Shown: piece after piece, positions 17,497 through 25,603 of the stretch
How the letters are laid out: each line of letters starts with the position of its first letter
Numbering within the stretch: position 1 is the stretch's first letter
Source: Proteobacteria bacterium SG_bin6
GTDB taxonomy: Bacteria > Pseudomonadota > Alphaproteobacteria > Sphingomonadales > Sphingomonadaceae
Length of the DNA: 64,000 nucleotides
Direction: 5' to 3'
Assembly: GCA_002083435.1 (NCBI GenBank)
Contig: LWDJ01000027.1
Span: forward strand, 34,633-98,632
The notes under the pieces: model-generated
The model's database searches: none
What the model was told of the DNA's origin: nothing
Seen by the model: the letters and a program-made list of their open reading frames with translations, nothing else
Made by a program: the position numbers and the translations under genes

Positions 17497-18335
17497 GGGC
17501 TCCGGGCCTGCTGTTCGCGCCGTTGATCGTGGCGGCGGCTCCGGGGCCGGCTGAGCAGGCAGTGCTCTCGCCGGCCGAGTTTCGCGACCGCGTCGCCGCC
17601 GCGATGAAAGCGGCGACGGGACAGCCGGTGACGGTGATCGACGAGCGCACCTTCAAGATGAAGCAAGCAGATGGCACCGAGAGCACGGTGTCGATCGATA
17701 ATGCTTATAACGACTATCTCGCCTCGCCCGATCGACTTGATGCGATCGTCTCGATCTTCGCGCGGGTATTGGCCCAAGGAGGTCCGGCCGCGAAGCTGGG
17801 GGATCTCGTTATCATCGTGCGGCCGAAAGCCTACCTCGAACAGAGTGTCGGCAAGGCGGCGAACTCCGCCTATCCGCCCCCGCGCGCGCTCGCCGGCGAT
17901 ATCGCGCAGTTTCTCGCCTTTGACACCCCGGAGGCGATCCGTTTGGCCTCGCTTGCCGACTTGGCGGATCTGAAGATCGATCAAGGCCAGGCTTGGCAGC
18001 GAGCGCTCAGCAATTTGCGCGGGCGGATCGGGCCGATCAATGAAGGCGTTTTCGGCGACAGCCCGGGAACGACCGCTTTTTCTGCGGATAGCGGGCTCAG
18101 CCCCAGTTTTCTCGCCCTTCCCGAAACCTGCGGTCCTCAGGCCCCGAATGGCCGTGACGCCGAGCAGCTACTGCTGTTCGATCGCAACGTGGTGTTTTTT
18201 GGCATCCCTGGGAACGGGCAGGATTTCGCGAAGTTCCAGCAGACGGCGAGAGCCGTGATCGCCGCCGGCAGCTCCCATTCGAGCACCGTCATCACCTGCC
18301 GCGGCGGTAGATGGGTGGCGGTGGATATCCAGTAG
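17493..18335 (+). CDS. Secreted protein resembling DUF1444/YtpQ
   Basis: Protein of 280 residues from a GTG that overlaps the ettA stop (GTGA). The N-terminus (LLFAPLIVAAAPGPAEQA) looks like a signal peptide. The middle part (AEFRDRVAAAM, VSIDNAYNDYLASPDRL, LVIIVRPKAYLEQ) recalls DUF1444/YtpQ, whose function is unknown; this link is by eye and moderate. A likely disulfide pair lies towards the C-terminus (PETCGPQ, VITCRGG). The overlap with ettA suggests co-expression, although one protein is ribosomal and the other appears exported. Confidence 0.65.
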   Translation: MRAPGLLFAPLIVAAAPGPAEQAVLSPAEFRDRVAAAMKAATGQPVTVIDERTFKMKQADGTESTVSIDNAYNDYLASPDRLDAIVSIFARVLAQGGPAAKLGDLVIIVRPKAYLEQSVGKAANSAYPPPRALAGDIAQFLAFDTPEAIRLASLADLADLKIDQGQAWQRALSNLRGRIGPINEGVFGDSPGTTAFSADSGLSPSFLALPETCGPQAPNGRDAEQLLLFDRNVVFFGIPGNGQDFAKFQQTARAVIAAGSSHSSTVITCRGGRWVAVDIQ

Positions 18336-18395
18336 AAAGGCTGAACGAGCGCGCCGATTGGGAAATGTCGCCGACGCCGATGGCCAGGTAATCGA

Positions 18396-18968
18396 TCACA
18401 GTGCTGACGTATCGATCACAAGCCCGGGGATCGTCTCTGCGATCATGCGTTCGCCGAAGCGGCACTGCCGGCTTTCAGCATAACCCGCGTCGCCTGGCGC
18501 CCAGAGCTGATGCAGGATGCGGCTCTCGACGTCGGCAACCCAATATTCCGCGACGCCGGCCTGCGCGTAGAGCCGCGCCTTGCGCTGCAAATCGTGATTC
18601 AGGGTGGAATCGGCCACCTCCACCATGAGCGCGACGCTCGACAACGGGATGAAGCCGCTGCCCTGCGCTTCGCTCGTCAGCACGATGTCGGGCTCGGGCA
18701 AGCTATGCTCGGGGATGGCAACGCTCGCCTCGCTCAGCACCTCCAATGACGTATCCACTGCCCGGAGCGCCTCCGCGAAAGCGATGATCAGTTTGGTCTT
18801 CACCCGCGCATGGGGCCGGTGCTGCGCGTTCATGACGAGAATTTCCCCCTCGATCAGCTCGCTCTTGGCATAGTCCGAGAAGGCGCCCGCTTGATCGAGC
18901 AGCACGAAATCCTCGATGCGCAGCTTCACCGGGTGCGGCGTGGTGGCAAGCGGGCTAACATCGTTCAT
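18396..18968 (-). CDS. Uma2-family (DUF820) putative endonuclease
   Basis: Protein of 190 residues with the Uma2/PD-(D/E)XK-like layout: ELIEGEILVMN near residue 37, the catalytic block PEPDIVLTSEAQ (Asp of the PD pair, about residues 91-102) and VEVADSTLNHDLQRKARLYAQAGVAEYWVAD containing E and K of the nuclease core (described in parts; about residues 116-146). The biological role of the family is poorly known. It ends close to, and convergent with, the secreted gene at 17493. Confidence 0.8.
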   Translation of the reverse strand: MNDVSPLATTPHPVKLRIEDFVLLDQAGAFSDYAKSELIEGEILVMNAQHRPHARVKTKLIIAFAEALRAVDTSLEVLSEASVAIPEHSLPEPDIVLTSEAQGSGFIPLSSVALMVEVADSTLNHDLQRKARLYAQAGVAEYWVADVESRILHQLWAPGDAGYAESRQCRFGERMIAETIPGLVIDTSAL

Positions 18969-19007
18969 TTTTGCAAGGTAGCACAGTTTAGGGGGCGCGC
19001 TAACGCC

Positions 19008-19307
19008 TCACGCCGTGAACCGCTTGGTAAACCCCTTGGGCAGTCGCTCCTCGGCGGGCTGGGTTTCCACCTGATCGACCCTCGCGCGGGGTGGGCCTTG
19101 GCGGGCGGCGTCGAGCAACGCCACGATCGCGCTCGACTGGCCAGCGACCAGCATCTCGACCCGGCCATCGCGCAAGTTGCGCACCCAGCCGGCGACGTGC
19201 AGTTCGCTCGCGCGGCGGACCAGGAAATCGCGGAAGCCGCAATTCTGAACTTTGCCGCTGATGAAGACGCGCTGCATCGACGCCGCCGCCACTTCTTCGT
19301 TACGCAT
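19008..19307 (-). CDS. acyP: Acylphosphatase
   Basis: Hydrolyses acyl phosphates; 99 residues. The catalytic Arg26 lies in GKVQNCGFR and the catalytic Asn44 in GWVRN. The usual GxVQGVGFR loop reads NC instead of GV here, a substitution in the phosphate-binding loop. ATG 19307 is chosen because AAGGGG lies 5 nt upstream; an ATG at 19277 would give a shorter form. It is the gene after greB on the minus strand, 105 nt away. Confidence 0.82.
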   Translation of the reverse strand: MRNEEVAAASMQRVFISGKVQNCGFRDFLVRRASELHVAGWVRNLRDGRVEMLVAGQSSAIVALLDAARQGPPRARVDQVETQPAEERLPKGFTKRFTA

Positions 19308-19412
19308 GACAACCCCTTGATCCCAAGCTTCTTTTGACACCGCAGACCGGCGCCGCCCCGCACTCGGGCAAACGGCCCGGCGCAATCGCGACAGCCTTGG
19401 TCGAAAAGCGGC

Positions 19413-19892
19413 TCAGGCCGGGTAGGTGATCGCCATCACTTCATAGTCGCGCTCGCCCGCCGGAAGCAGCACGCGCCGGACATCGCCGACCACAGCGCCC
19501 CGGAGCGCGCGTGCGAGCGGCGCATTCCAGCTGATCCGCCCCGCGCCCGCTTCGGCCTCGTCATCGCCCACCAAAGTGAGCAGCCGCCGCTGATCATCCT
19601 CGTCGGCGATCTCGACCGTCGCGCCGAACCACACGCGGCGCTTGTCGGCTTGGGCAGCTGGATCGACGACCTTGGCCGCCTTCATTCGCTTGGCGAGCCA
19701 GCCCAGGCGCCGGTCGATTTCGCGTAATCGCTTGCGGCCGTAGATGTAGTCGCCATTTTCCGAACGATCACCATTGCCCGCCGCCCAGGCGATCACCTCG
19801 ACCAGTTTTGGACGTTCCTCGCCCAGCAGCTGATCATATTCGCGGCGCAGCGCGGCGAAGCCGGCGGGCGTGATGTAATTGGGGCGGTCCAT
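19413..19892 (-). CDS. greB: Transcription elongation factor GreB
   Basis: Cleavage factor that rescues backtracked RNA polymerase; 159 residues. The N-terminal coiled coil begins NYITPAGFAALRREYDQLL and carries the acidic tip with GDRSENGDYIYGRKRLREID typical of GreB. The C-terminal FKBP-like domain (VWFGATVEIADED, ISWNAPLARALRGA, VGDVRRV) follows. The start is ATG 19892, 5 nt after the slt stop, so slt and greB are almost certainly co-transcribed. Confidence 0.93.
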   Translation of the reverse strand: MDRPNYITPAGFAALRREYDQLLGEERPKLVEVIAWAAGNGDRSENGDYIYGRKRLREIDRRLGWLAKRMKAAKVVDPAAQADKRRVWFGATVEIADEDDQRRLLTLVGDDEAEAGAGRISWNAPLARALRGAVVGDVRRVLLPAGERDYEVMAITYPA

Positions 19893-19897
19893 GCGGA

Positions 19898-21880
19898 TCA
19901 GGAGGGGTGGCGGCCGAGATACCAGCTGAGCCGTGCCTGCCCCTGCGAGCGGGCGCGTTCGGGGTTGAGCAGATCGTACACCACCGCATTTTCCAGCACG
20001 CGCTGCACATAGCTGCGCGTTTCGGAGAAGGGGATCGCCTCGACCCAATCGATCGGATCGATCGTGCCCATGCGGGGATCGCCATAAACGGCGAGCCATT
20101 TGTTCACATTGCCGGCACCCGCATTGTAAGCGGCGATCGCCAGCGGATAGCTGCCATAGCTGTTGTACAGCCGCTGGAAATAGGCCGATCCGAGCTGGAT
20201 GTTGTAATCAGTGTCGGTCGTCAGCGCGGTGGTATCATACGGCAGGCCAAGCTTCGCCGCCTGCTCGCGCGCCGTCGCCGGCATCAGCTGCATCAGCCCG
20301 CGCGCCCCGACGCGGCTTACGGCGGCGCGGTCGAACTGGCTTTCCTGCCGGGCGATCGCGTGGACCAGAATCCAGCTGTCATTCGCTGCCGCCGGCACCT
20401 TCACGCTCGGATAGCCGGTGATTGCATAATCGGCGAGGCCGTTGGTCACCGCGCTGCGGCCGACCATCACCCCTAGATCGGGGCGACCGAGCGTTCGCGA
20501 GAGCTCGGCGGCCAGGACATGGTCGCTCTCGCTCTTGGCGTCCTGCGCGATCTGGCGGACAAAGGCGGTCTGGTCCTGATAGGCACCGCTGGTTCCTAGA
20601 TAGCGCGCCGCCTGCACGACCTCGCGCGCGTAAAAAGCGTCGCGCGTCGCGGTATCGACCGGGCGCTGGAGCTGTACGGCTGGCGCGGCGAGCGCACGGC
20701 CGAGGCGCTCACTCGCAAGCTGGCCATAGAATTGGCCGGCAAAAACTGCCGCCTGCTCCAGATAGCCCGTCGCGCCCGCGGCATTGCCGGCGCGCTCGGC
20801 GGCGCGGCCGGCCCAATAGAGCCCCTTGGCGCGGGTCTGCGGGGACTGCGCGGCGCGGGCGTAGCGATCATAGAGCGCGACGGCCTCGGCGGGGCGGGCG
20901 AGCGTCTTCATCGCGGTTTGCGCGGCGAACCACACCAGATCGGTATAGGCGTCGCGCTCGCCATAGGGGCGCTGCGAGACATCGGTGCCGTGGGGGTAGG
21001 CGTCATCGACCTGGCGGGCGATGTCGTAGGCCTGTTGATATTGCGCGTCGGCGGCCGCTCCCCTGGCCTGATCAAGCAGCAACTCGTACCAGGCCTCGAC
21101 CTTGGCGGGCTGGCTAGCGAGCGAGCGCGGGCGGGCGAGCAGCGCGCGCGATTCGGTCCAGCGATTGGCGTTCTTCAGCCAAAGCGCGTAATCGGCGATG
21201 AAGCCGGGCTCATTGGCGAAGCGATCGGCGACCAGCGCTGCGCGGCTGCCGGCATCGGGCGCACGGGTGCGTAAAGCGAGGCGCAGATCGAACAGCTCGC
21301 GCCGCGCCGGGCTGGTGAGCCCGAGCTGGCGCTGCGCCGATCCAGTCGATCCCGCCCAGAGCAAGGCGTCCATTCGCGCATCGTGATCGGCGGTCGTCAG
21401 CACGCCCGCGAAACCCGACAGCAGCGCCGCTTCGTCCGCGGGCGGAAGTGCGCCGCGCACCCAGGCGGCGCGCGCGGCGACGTTCGCCTCGCTCGTCATG
21501 CCGGTGGCCTTCAGCGCCTCGGCGAAACGCACCATGCCGGTGGGGGTGAGCGGCGGGAAGCGGCGGAAGAAGCTGACCGCGACACCGGGTGACCAGCTCG
21601 CGGTATCGAGCGCGCGCTCGGCGGCGCGGCGGCGGCTTGCTTCGCCCGGCCAGCCGGGATGGGCGAGCAAGAAACGGGCATAGACGTCGAAGCCATAGGC
21701 GTCCGACTGTTGCAGTGCCTTCCATTCGGTAATCGCGGCGGCGAGCGCGGGCGCCTGCGGATCGGCGGGCATCCGGCGCAGCTGATCGCCGAACGGCGCG
21801 AGCTGATCCTGGGGCGCGGCGGCGATCGCCAGGCTTGAGGCCCCGGCGAGCAACATCAAGGGACGCAACAACGCGAGCAT
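19898..21880 (-). CDS. slt: Soluble lytic murein transglycosylase
   Basis: Periplasmic enzyme that cleaves peptidoglycan to 1,6-anhydromuropeptides; 660 residues. A signal peptide (LLRPLMLLAGASSLAIA) leads to a long alpha-superhelical doughnut domain. The C-terminal lysozyme-like domain has the catalytic Glu at about residue 513 (ARQESQFD), then GLMQLMPATA and AIAAYNAGAGNV. It is divergent from dapA across a 95-bp gap that must hold promoters for both. Confidence 0.92.
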   Translation of the reverse strand: MLALLRPLMLLAGASSLAIAAAPQDQLAPFGDQLRRMPADPQAPALAAAITEWKALQQSDAYGFDVYARFLLAHPGWPGEASRRRAAERALDTASWSPGVAVSFFRRFPPLTPTGMVRFAEALKATGMTSEANVAARAAWVRGALPPADEAALLSGFAGVLTTADHDARMDALLWAGSTGSAQRQLGLTSPARRELFDLRLALRTRAPDAGSRAALVADRFANEPGFIADYALWLKNANRWTESRALLARPRSLASQPAKVEAWYELLLDQARGAAADAQYQQAYDIARQVDDAYPHGTDVSQRPYGERDAYTDLVWFAAQTAMKTLARPAEAVALYDRYARAAQSPQTRAKGLYWAGRAAERAGNAAGATGYLEQAAVFAGQFYGQLASERLGRALAAPAVQLQRPVDTATRDAFYAREVVQAARYLGTSGAYQDQTAFVRQIAQDAKSESDHVLAAELSRTLGRPDLGVMVGRSAVTNGLADYAITGYPSVKVPAAANDSWILVHAIARQESQFDRAAVSRVGARGLMQLMPATAREQAAKLGLPYDTTALTTDTDYNIQLGSAYFQRLYNSYGSYPLAIAAYNAGAGNVNKWLAVYGDPRMGTIDPIDWVEAIPFSETRSYVQRVLENAVVYDLLNPERARSQGQARLSWYLGRHPS

Positions 21881-21975
21881 GTGGACAGGATAAGCGATTC
21901 GCCTCTATCTGTCGCGCCTCATTCGCCATTTCATGCGCGAAGTCGCAAAAACACGGGGCCATCGGGAGTTCTATT

Positions 21976-22857
21976 ATGTTTTCCGGTTCCATTCCGGCGC
22001 TCGTTACCCCTTTCAGCGGCGACGGTCGGATTGACGAACCCGCTTATCGCGCGCTGATCGACTGGCAGATCGCCGAAGGGTCGAGCGCGCTCGTCCCCTG
22101 CGGGACAACCGGCGAGGCGGCGACGCTGACCGCCGAGGAGCATTTCGGCATCGTTCGCGTCTGTGTTGATCAGGCGGCCGGCCGGGTACCGGTGATCGCC
22201 GGGGCGGGCTCCAACGACACAAGGGTCGCGATCGCCAATATCGCCGCCGCCAAGGCGGCGGGGGCGGACGCGGCGCTGATGGTGCCGCCTTATTACAACC
22301 GCCCGAATCAGGAAGGCATTTTCCAGCACTTCCAGGCGGTGGCCGAAAGCTGCGACCTGCCGGTCGTGCTCTACAACGTGCCCGGTCGCACCGTGACCGA
22401 CATCGCGGTGGAAACGATGGGGCGGCTGGTGGAAGCCTATCCGAAGAGCTTCGTCGCGGTGAAGGACGCGACCGGCGTGCTTCAGCGGGTTACGGCGCAG
22501 CGCCTCGTCTGCGGTACCGGCTTGGCCCAGATTTCGGGCAATGACGAGACCGCGCTCGCCTTCAACGCCAGTGGCGGGGTGGGGTGCATCTCGGTCAGCG
22601 CCAATGTGGTGCCCCGGCTGTGCGCCGAGTTCCAGGCGGCATGCGCGGCGGGTGATTATATCGCCGCGCGGGCGTTGCACGACCGGCTGTTCCCGCTGCA
22701 CCTCGCGCTGTTCAGCGATGCCTCGCCGGGGCCGGTGAAGTATGCGCTGAGCAAGGTTCGCCCCGATTTCCCGACCGGTCTGCGCCTGCCGATGACCTGG
22801 CCAAGCGCGGCGAGCCAAGCGGCGGTGGACAAGGCGCTGGCGCCGCTGGTCGCATAG
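21976..22857 (+). CDS. dapA: 4-hydroxy-tetrahydrodipicolinate synthase
   Basis: Condenses pyruvate with aspartate semialdehyde, the first step of the lysine/diaminopimelate branch; 293 residues, the usual size. The Schiff-base Lys163 sits in FVAVKDATG; GTTGEAATL near residue 45 binds substrate and LYNVPGRT carries the conserved Tyr. ATG 21976 has GGGAG 8 nt upstream. smpB follows 55 bp downstream in the same direction. Confidence 0.96.
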   Translation: MFSGSIPALVTPFSGDGRIDEPAYRALIDWQIAEGSSALVPCGTTGEAATLTAEEHFGIVRVCVDQAAGRVPVIAGAGSNDTRVAIANIAAAKAAGADAALMVPPYYNRPNQEGIFQHFQAVAESCDLPVVLYNVPGRTVTDIAVETMGRLVEAYPKSFVAVKDATGVLQRVTAQRLVCGTGLAQISGNDETALAFNASGGVGCISVSANVVPRLCAEFQAACAAGDYIAARALHDRLFPLHLALFSDASPGPVKYALSKVRPDFPTGLRLPMTWPSAASQAAVDKALAPLVA

Positions 22858-22912
22858 GCGGCGTTGCGGGGCATGGCTTTTCCCGCGCGCCACGCCTAAA
22901 TCCCGCTGCCTT

Positions 22913-23395
22913 ATGCCGCGCCCCAAGCCCGCCACTTTCGACAAGAAGAAAATCGTCGCCGAAAACCGCCGCGCGCGGTTCGATTATGCGATCGAGACGG
23001 TGTATGAGGCCGGCATCGCGCTCACCGGCACGGAGGTTAAATCGCTGCGCTTCGGCGAGGGCTCGATCGCCGAAAGCTATGCCGAGGTGAAGGACAGCCA
23101 GGTGTGGCTCGTCAATTCGAACATTCCCGAATTCAGCCACGGCAACCGCTTCAACCACGAACCGCGCCGCCCGCGCAAATTGCTGCTCCATGAGCGCGAG
23201 ATCAACAAGCTCCACGGCGCGGTCGCCCGCGAGGGGATGACGTTGGTGCCGCTCGCCATCTACTTCAACGGCAAGGGGCGGGCCAAGGTCGAGCTAGCGC
23301 TCGCCAAGGGGCGCAAGACCCATGACAAGCGCGAGCATATCAAGGAACGCGATTGGAAACGCGAAGCCGCCCGAGTGCTGCGTGATCGCGGCTGA
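22913..23395 (+). CDS. smpB: SsrA-binding protein SmpB
   Basis: Partner of tmRNA in trans-translation, rescuing stalled ribosomes; 160 residues. Recognisable blocks are ARFDYAIETVYEAGIALTG, EVKSLRFGEGSIAESY, KLLLHEREI, LVPLAIYFNGKGRAKVELALA (in parts) and the basic C-terminal tail KGRKTHDKREHIKERDW that enters the mRNA channel. No ssrA (tmRNA) gene is visible nearby. Confidence 0.97.
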   Translation: MPRPKPATFDKKKIVAENRRARFDYAIETVYEAGIALTGTEVKSLRFGEGSIAESYAEVKDSQVWLVNSNIPEFSHGNRFNHEPRRPRKLLLHEREINKLHGAVAREGMTLVPLAIYFNGKGRAKVELALAKGRKTHDKREHIKERDWKREAARVLRDRG

Positions 23396-23436
23396 ACGCT
23401 CGCCGACAAAGCGACTTGGTAACCTTCGAAACCGAT

Positions 23437-23464
23437 TTGACGCAGCGTGTCGTTTGGATAAAAC
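23437..23464 (+). promoter_or_regulatory. Candidate promoter of the first M13 peptidase gene
   Basis: TTGACG at 23437-23442 (5 of 6 to the -35 consensus), a 16-nt spacer, and TAAAAC at 23459-23464 (4 of 6 to the -10 consensus). The peptidase ATG is 33 nt downstream with AAGGGA before it. Confidence 0.45.
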
Positions 23465-23496
23465 ACGCATGCCCATTTCCACCTAAGGGAAATTCC

Positions 23497-25539
23497 ATGC
23501 GTCGTTCGTTTATCGTAACTAGCTTGCTTGCTACCGCCGCGATCGCCGGCATCGCCATCGCCAAGGACGCAACCCCGATGGCTCAAACCGCCGCCAAGCC
23601 CGAGATCGGTTCGTTCGGCTTCGACGAGCCGGGCATGGACCGTCAGGTGAAGCCCGGCGACAGTTTCGCCGATTATGCGAGCGGCGGGTGGAAGAAGGCC
23701 ACCGAGATTCCGGCCGATCGTTCGGCTTACGGCATGTTCCACCGCCTGCAGGACCGCTCGCTGGAGCAGACTCGGGCAATCCTGGAGGAGTCCGCGGCCA
23801 AGCCGGGCACCAAGATCGGCGATTTCTACGCGAGCTACATGGATCAGGCTGCGATCGACGCCAAGGGCGCGGGCCCGATCCAGCCCTGGCTGGCCCAGGT
23901 AAAGGCCGCCGGTGATCGCAACGCGCTGGCGGTGACGATGGCCAAGTTGCAGCGCCAGGGCGTTGGCGGGCTGCTGTCGCTCTTCATCAATCAGGATGAA
24001 AAGGCGCCCGAGCGCTATGTCGTCCACCTGTCGCAGGGCGGCATCGGCCTGCCCGACCGCGATTATTATCTGAAGGACGATCCCAAGCTCGCCGCCGTCC
24101 GCCAGGCCTATCTCGCCAACAGCGCCAAGATGTTCGAGCTGATCGGCGACGGCGCCAACGCTGCCGCGCGCGCGCAGGCGGTGTATGAGTTCGAAAAGCA
24201 GCTCGCCCAGGTCCATTGGACCCGGATCGACTCGCGTGACGACGACAAGACTTATAACAAGTGGAGCGCCGCCGATCTCGACACCAAGGCGCCGGGCATG
24301 CCCTGGGGCGCGCTGCGCGAGGCTTATGGCATCACCGGCGAGCAGGAGCTGATCGTCAGCCAGCCGAGCGCGATCACCGGCGAAGCCAAGGTGTTCGCCG
24401 CCACCCCGATCGAGGTGCTGCGCGATTATGCCGCGCTGCGCATCGTGCGCAGCTATGCGGCCTATCTCGCCAAGCCGATCGACGACACCAATTTCGAATT
24501 CTACGGCAAGATCCTGTCGGGCCAGCCGCAGCAGCGCGATCGCTGGAAGCGTGCGGTGACGGTCGTCACCGGCGCGATGGGCGAGGAGATCGGCAAGGCC
24601 TATGTCGCGCGCTATTTCCCGCCCGCGACCAAGGCGGCGGCCGATCAGCTGGTGAAGAATGTGATCGCGGCGATGGGCGACCGCATCCGCAACCTCAGCT
24701 GGATGACGCCCGAAACGAAGCAGAAAGCGCTGGTGAAGCTCGCGTCGTTCACGCCCAAGATCGGCTATCCCAGCCGTTGGCGCGATTATTCGACGCTGAA
24801 CGTGGTGCGCGGCGACATCGCCGGCAATATCGCGCGCGCCAACGCCTTCGAATATAATCGCAACCTCGCCAAGCTGGGCAAGCCGATTGATCGCGGCGAA
24901 TGGTTCATGACGCCGATGACGATCAACGCCTATGCCAATCCGGTGATGAACGAGATCGTCTTCCCGGCGGCTATCCTGCAACCGCCCTTCTTCGACGCCA
25001 AGGCCGATCCGGCGGTGAATTATGGCGGCATCGGCGCGGTGATCGGGCACGAGATCAGCCACCATTTCGACGATCAGGGCCGCAAATACGACCCGACCGG
25101 CAAGCTGACCGACTGGTGGACCCCGGCCGATGTCGCCGCGTTCGACAAGCTCACCGCGCAGCTCGTGAAGCAATATGACGGCTATGAGCCGCTGCCGGGC
25201 CAGCATGTGCAGGGCGCGCTGACACTGGGCGAGAATATCGCCGATCTGGCGGGGCTTTCGGTCGCGCTCGATGCCTATCACAAGTCGTTGGGTGGCAAGC
25301 CCGCGCCGGTGATTGGCGGCTTCACCGGCGATCAGCGTTTCTACCTCGGCTGGGCGCAGGTGTGGCGGACCAAATATCGCGAGGCGGCGCTGCGCCAGCA
25401 GCTGCTCACCGACCCGCACTCGCCGGGCGATGAGCGTGCATCGGTCGTGCGCAATCTTGATCCCTGGTATGCCGCGTTCAAGCCGCAGCCGGGCGAGAAG
25501 CTCTATCTGGCGAACGGCGACCGCGTTCGCATCTGGTGA
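23497..25539 (+). CDS. M13-family (neprilysin-like) metallopeptidase, copy 1
   Basis: Exported zinc endopeptidase of 680 residues, in the PepO/neprilysin family that cuts small peptides. A signal peptide (RRSFIVTSLLATAAIAGIAIA) is followed by the M13 N-terminal domain and then the catalytic domain: zinc site HEISHHFDDQG with His518 and Glu519, and the third ligand Glu579 in GENIADLAG. NPVMNEIVFPAAILQPPFF precedes it. ATG 23497 has AAGGGA upstream. A second M13 gene follows after 64 bp. Confidence 0.92.
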   Translation: MRRSFIVTSLLATAAIAGIAIAKDATPMAQTAAKPEIGSFGFDEPGMDRQVKPGDSFADYASGGWKKATEIPADRSAYGMFHRLQDRSLEQTRAILEESAAKPGTKIGDFYASYMDQAAIDAKGAGPIQPWLAQVKAAGDRNALAVTMAKLQRQGVGGLLSLFINQDEKAPERYVVHLSQGGIGLPDRDYYLKDDPKLAAVRQAYLANSAKMFELIGDGANAAARAQAVYEFEKQLAQVHWTRIDSRDDDKTYNKWSAADLDTKAPGMPWGALREAYGITGEQELIVSQPSAITGEAKVFAATPIEVLRDYAALRIVRSYAAYLAKPIDDTNFEFYGKILSGQPQQRDRWKRAVTVVTGAMGEEIGKAYVARYFPPATKAAADQLVKNVIAAMGDRIRNLSWMTPETKQKALVKLASFTPKIGYPSRWRDYSTLNVVRGDIAGNIARANAFEYNRNLAKLGKPIDRGEWFMTPMTINAYANPVMNEIVFPAAILQPPFFDAKADPAVNYGGIGAVIGHEISHHFDDQGRKYDPTGKLTDWWTPADVAAFDKLTAQLVKQYDGYEPLPGQHVQGALTLGENIADLAGLSVALDAYHKSLGGKPAPVIGGFTGDQRFYLGWAQVWRTKYREAALRQQLLTDPHSPGDERASVVRNLDPWYAAFKPQPGEKLYLANGDRVRIW

Positions 25540-25603
25540 TCGATCGGGGCGGCACCGCGAACGGCGGGCCGCCCCGAACTTTTTTCGAACATAAGGGAAG
25601 GGG

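Noticed and set aside
22858..23496. tmRNA (ssrA) near smpB
   Set aside because: No tRNA-like ends or tag-peptide frame visible around smpB.
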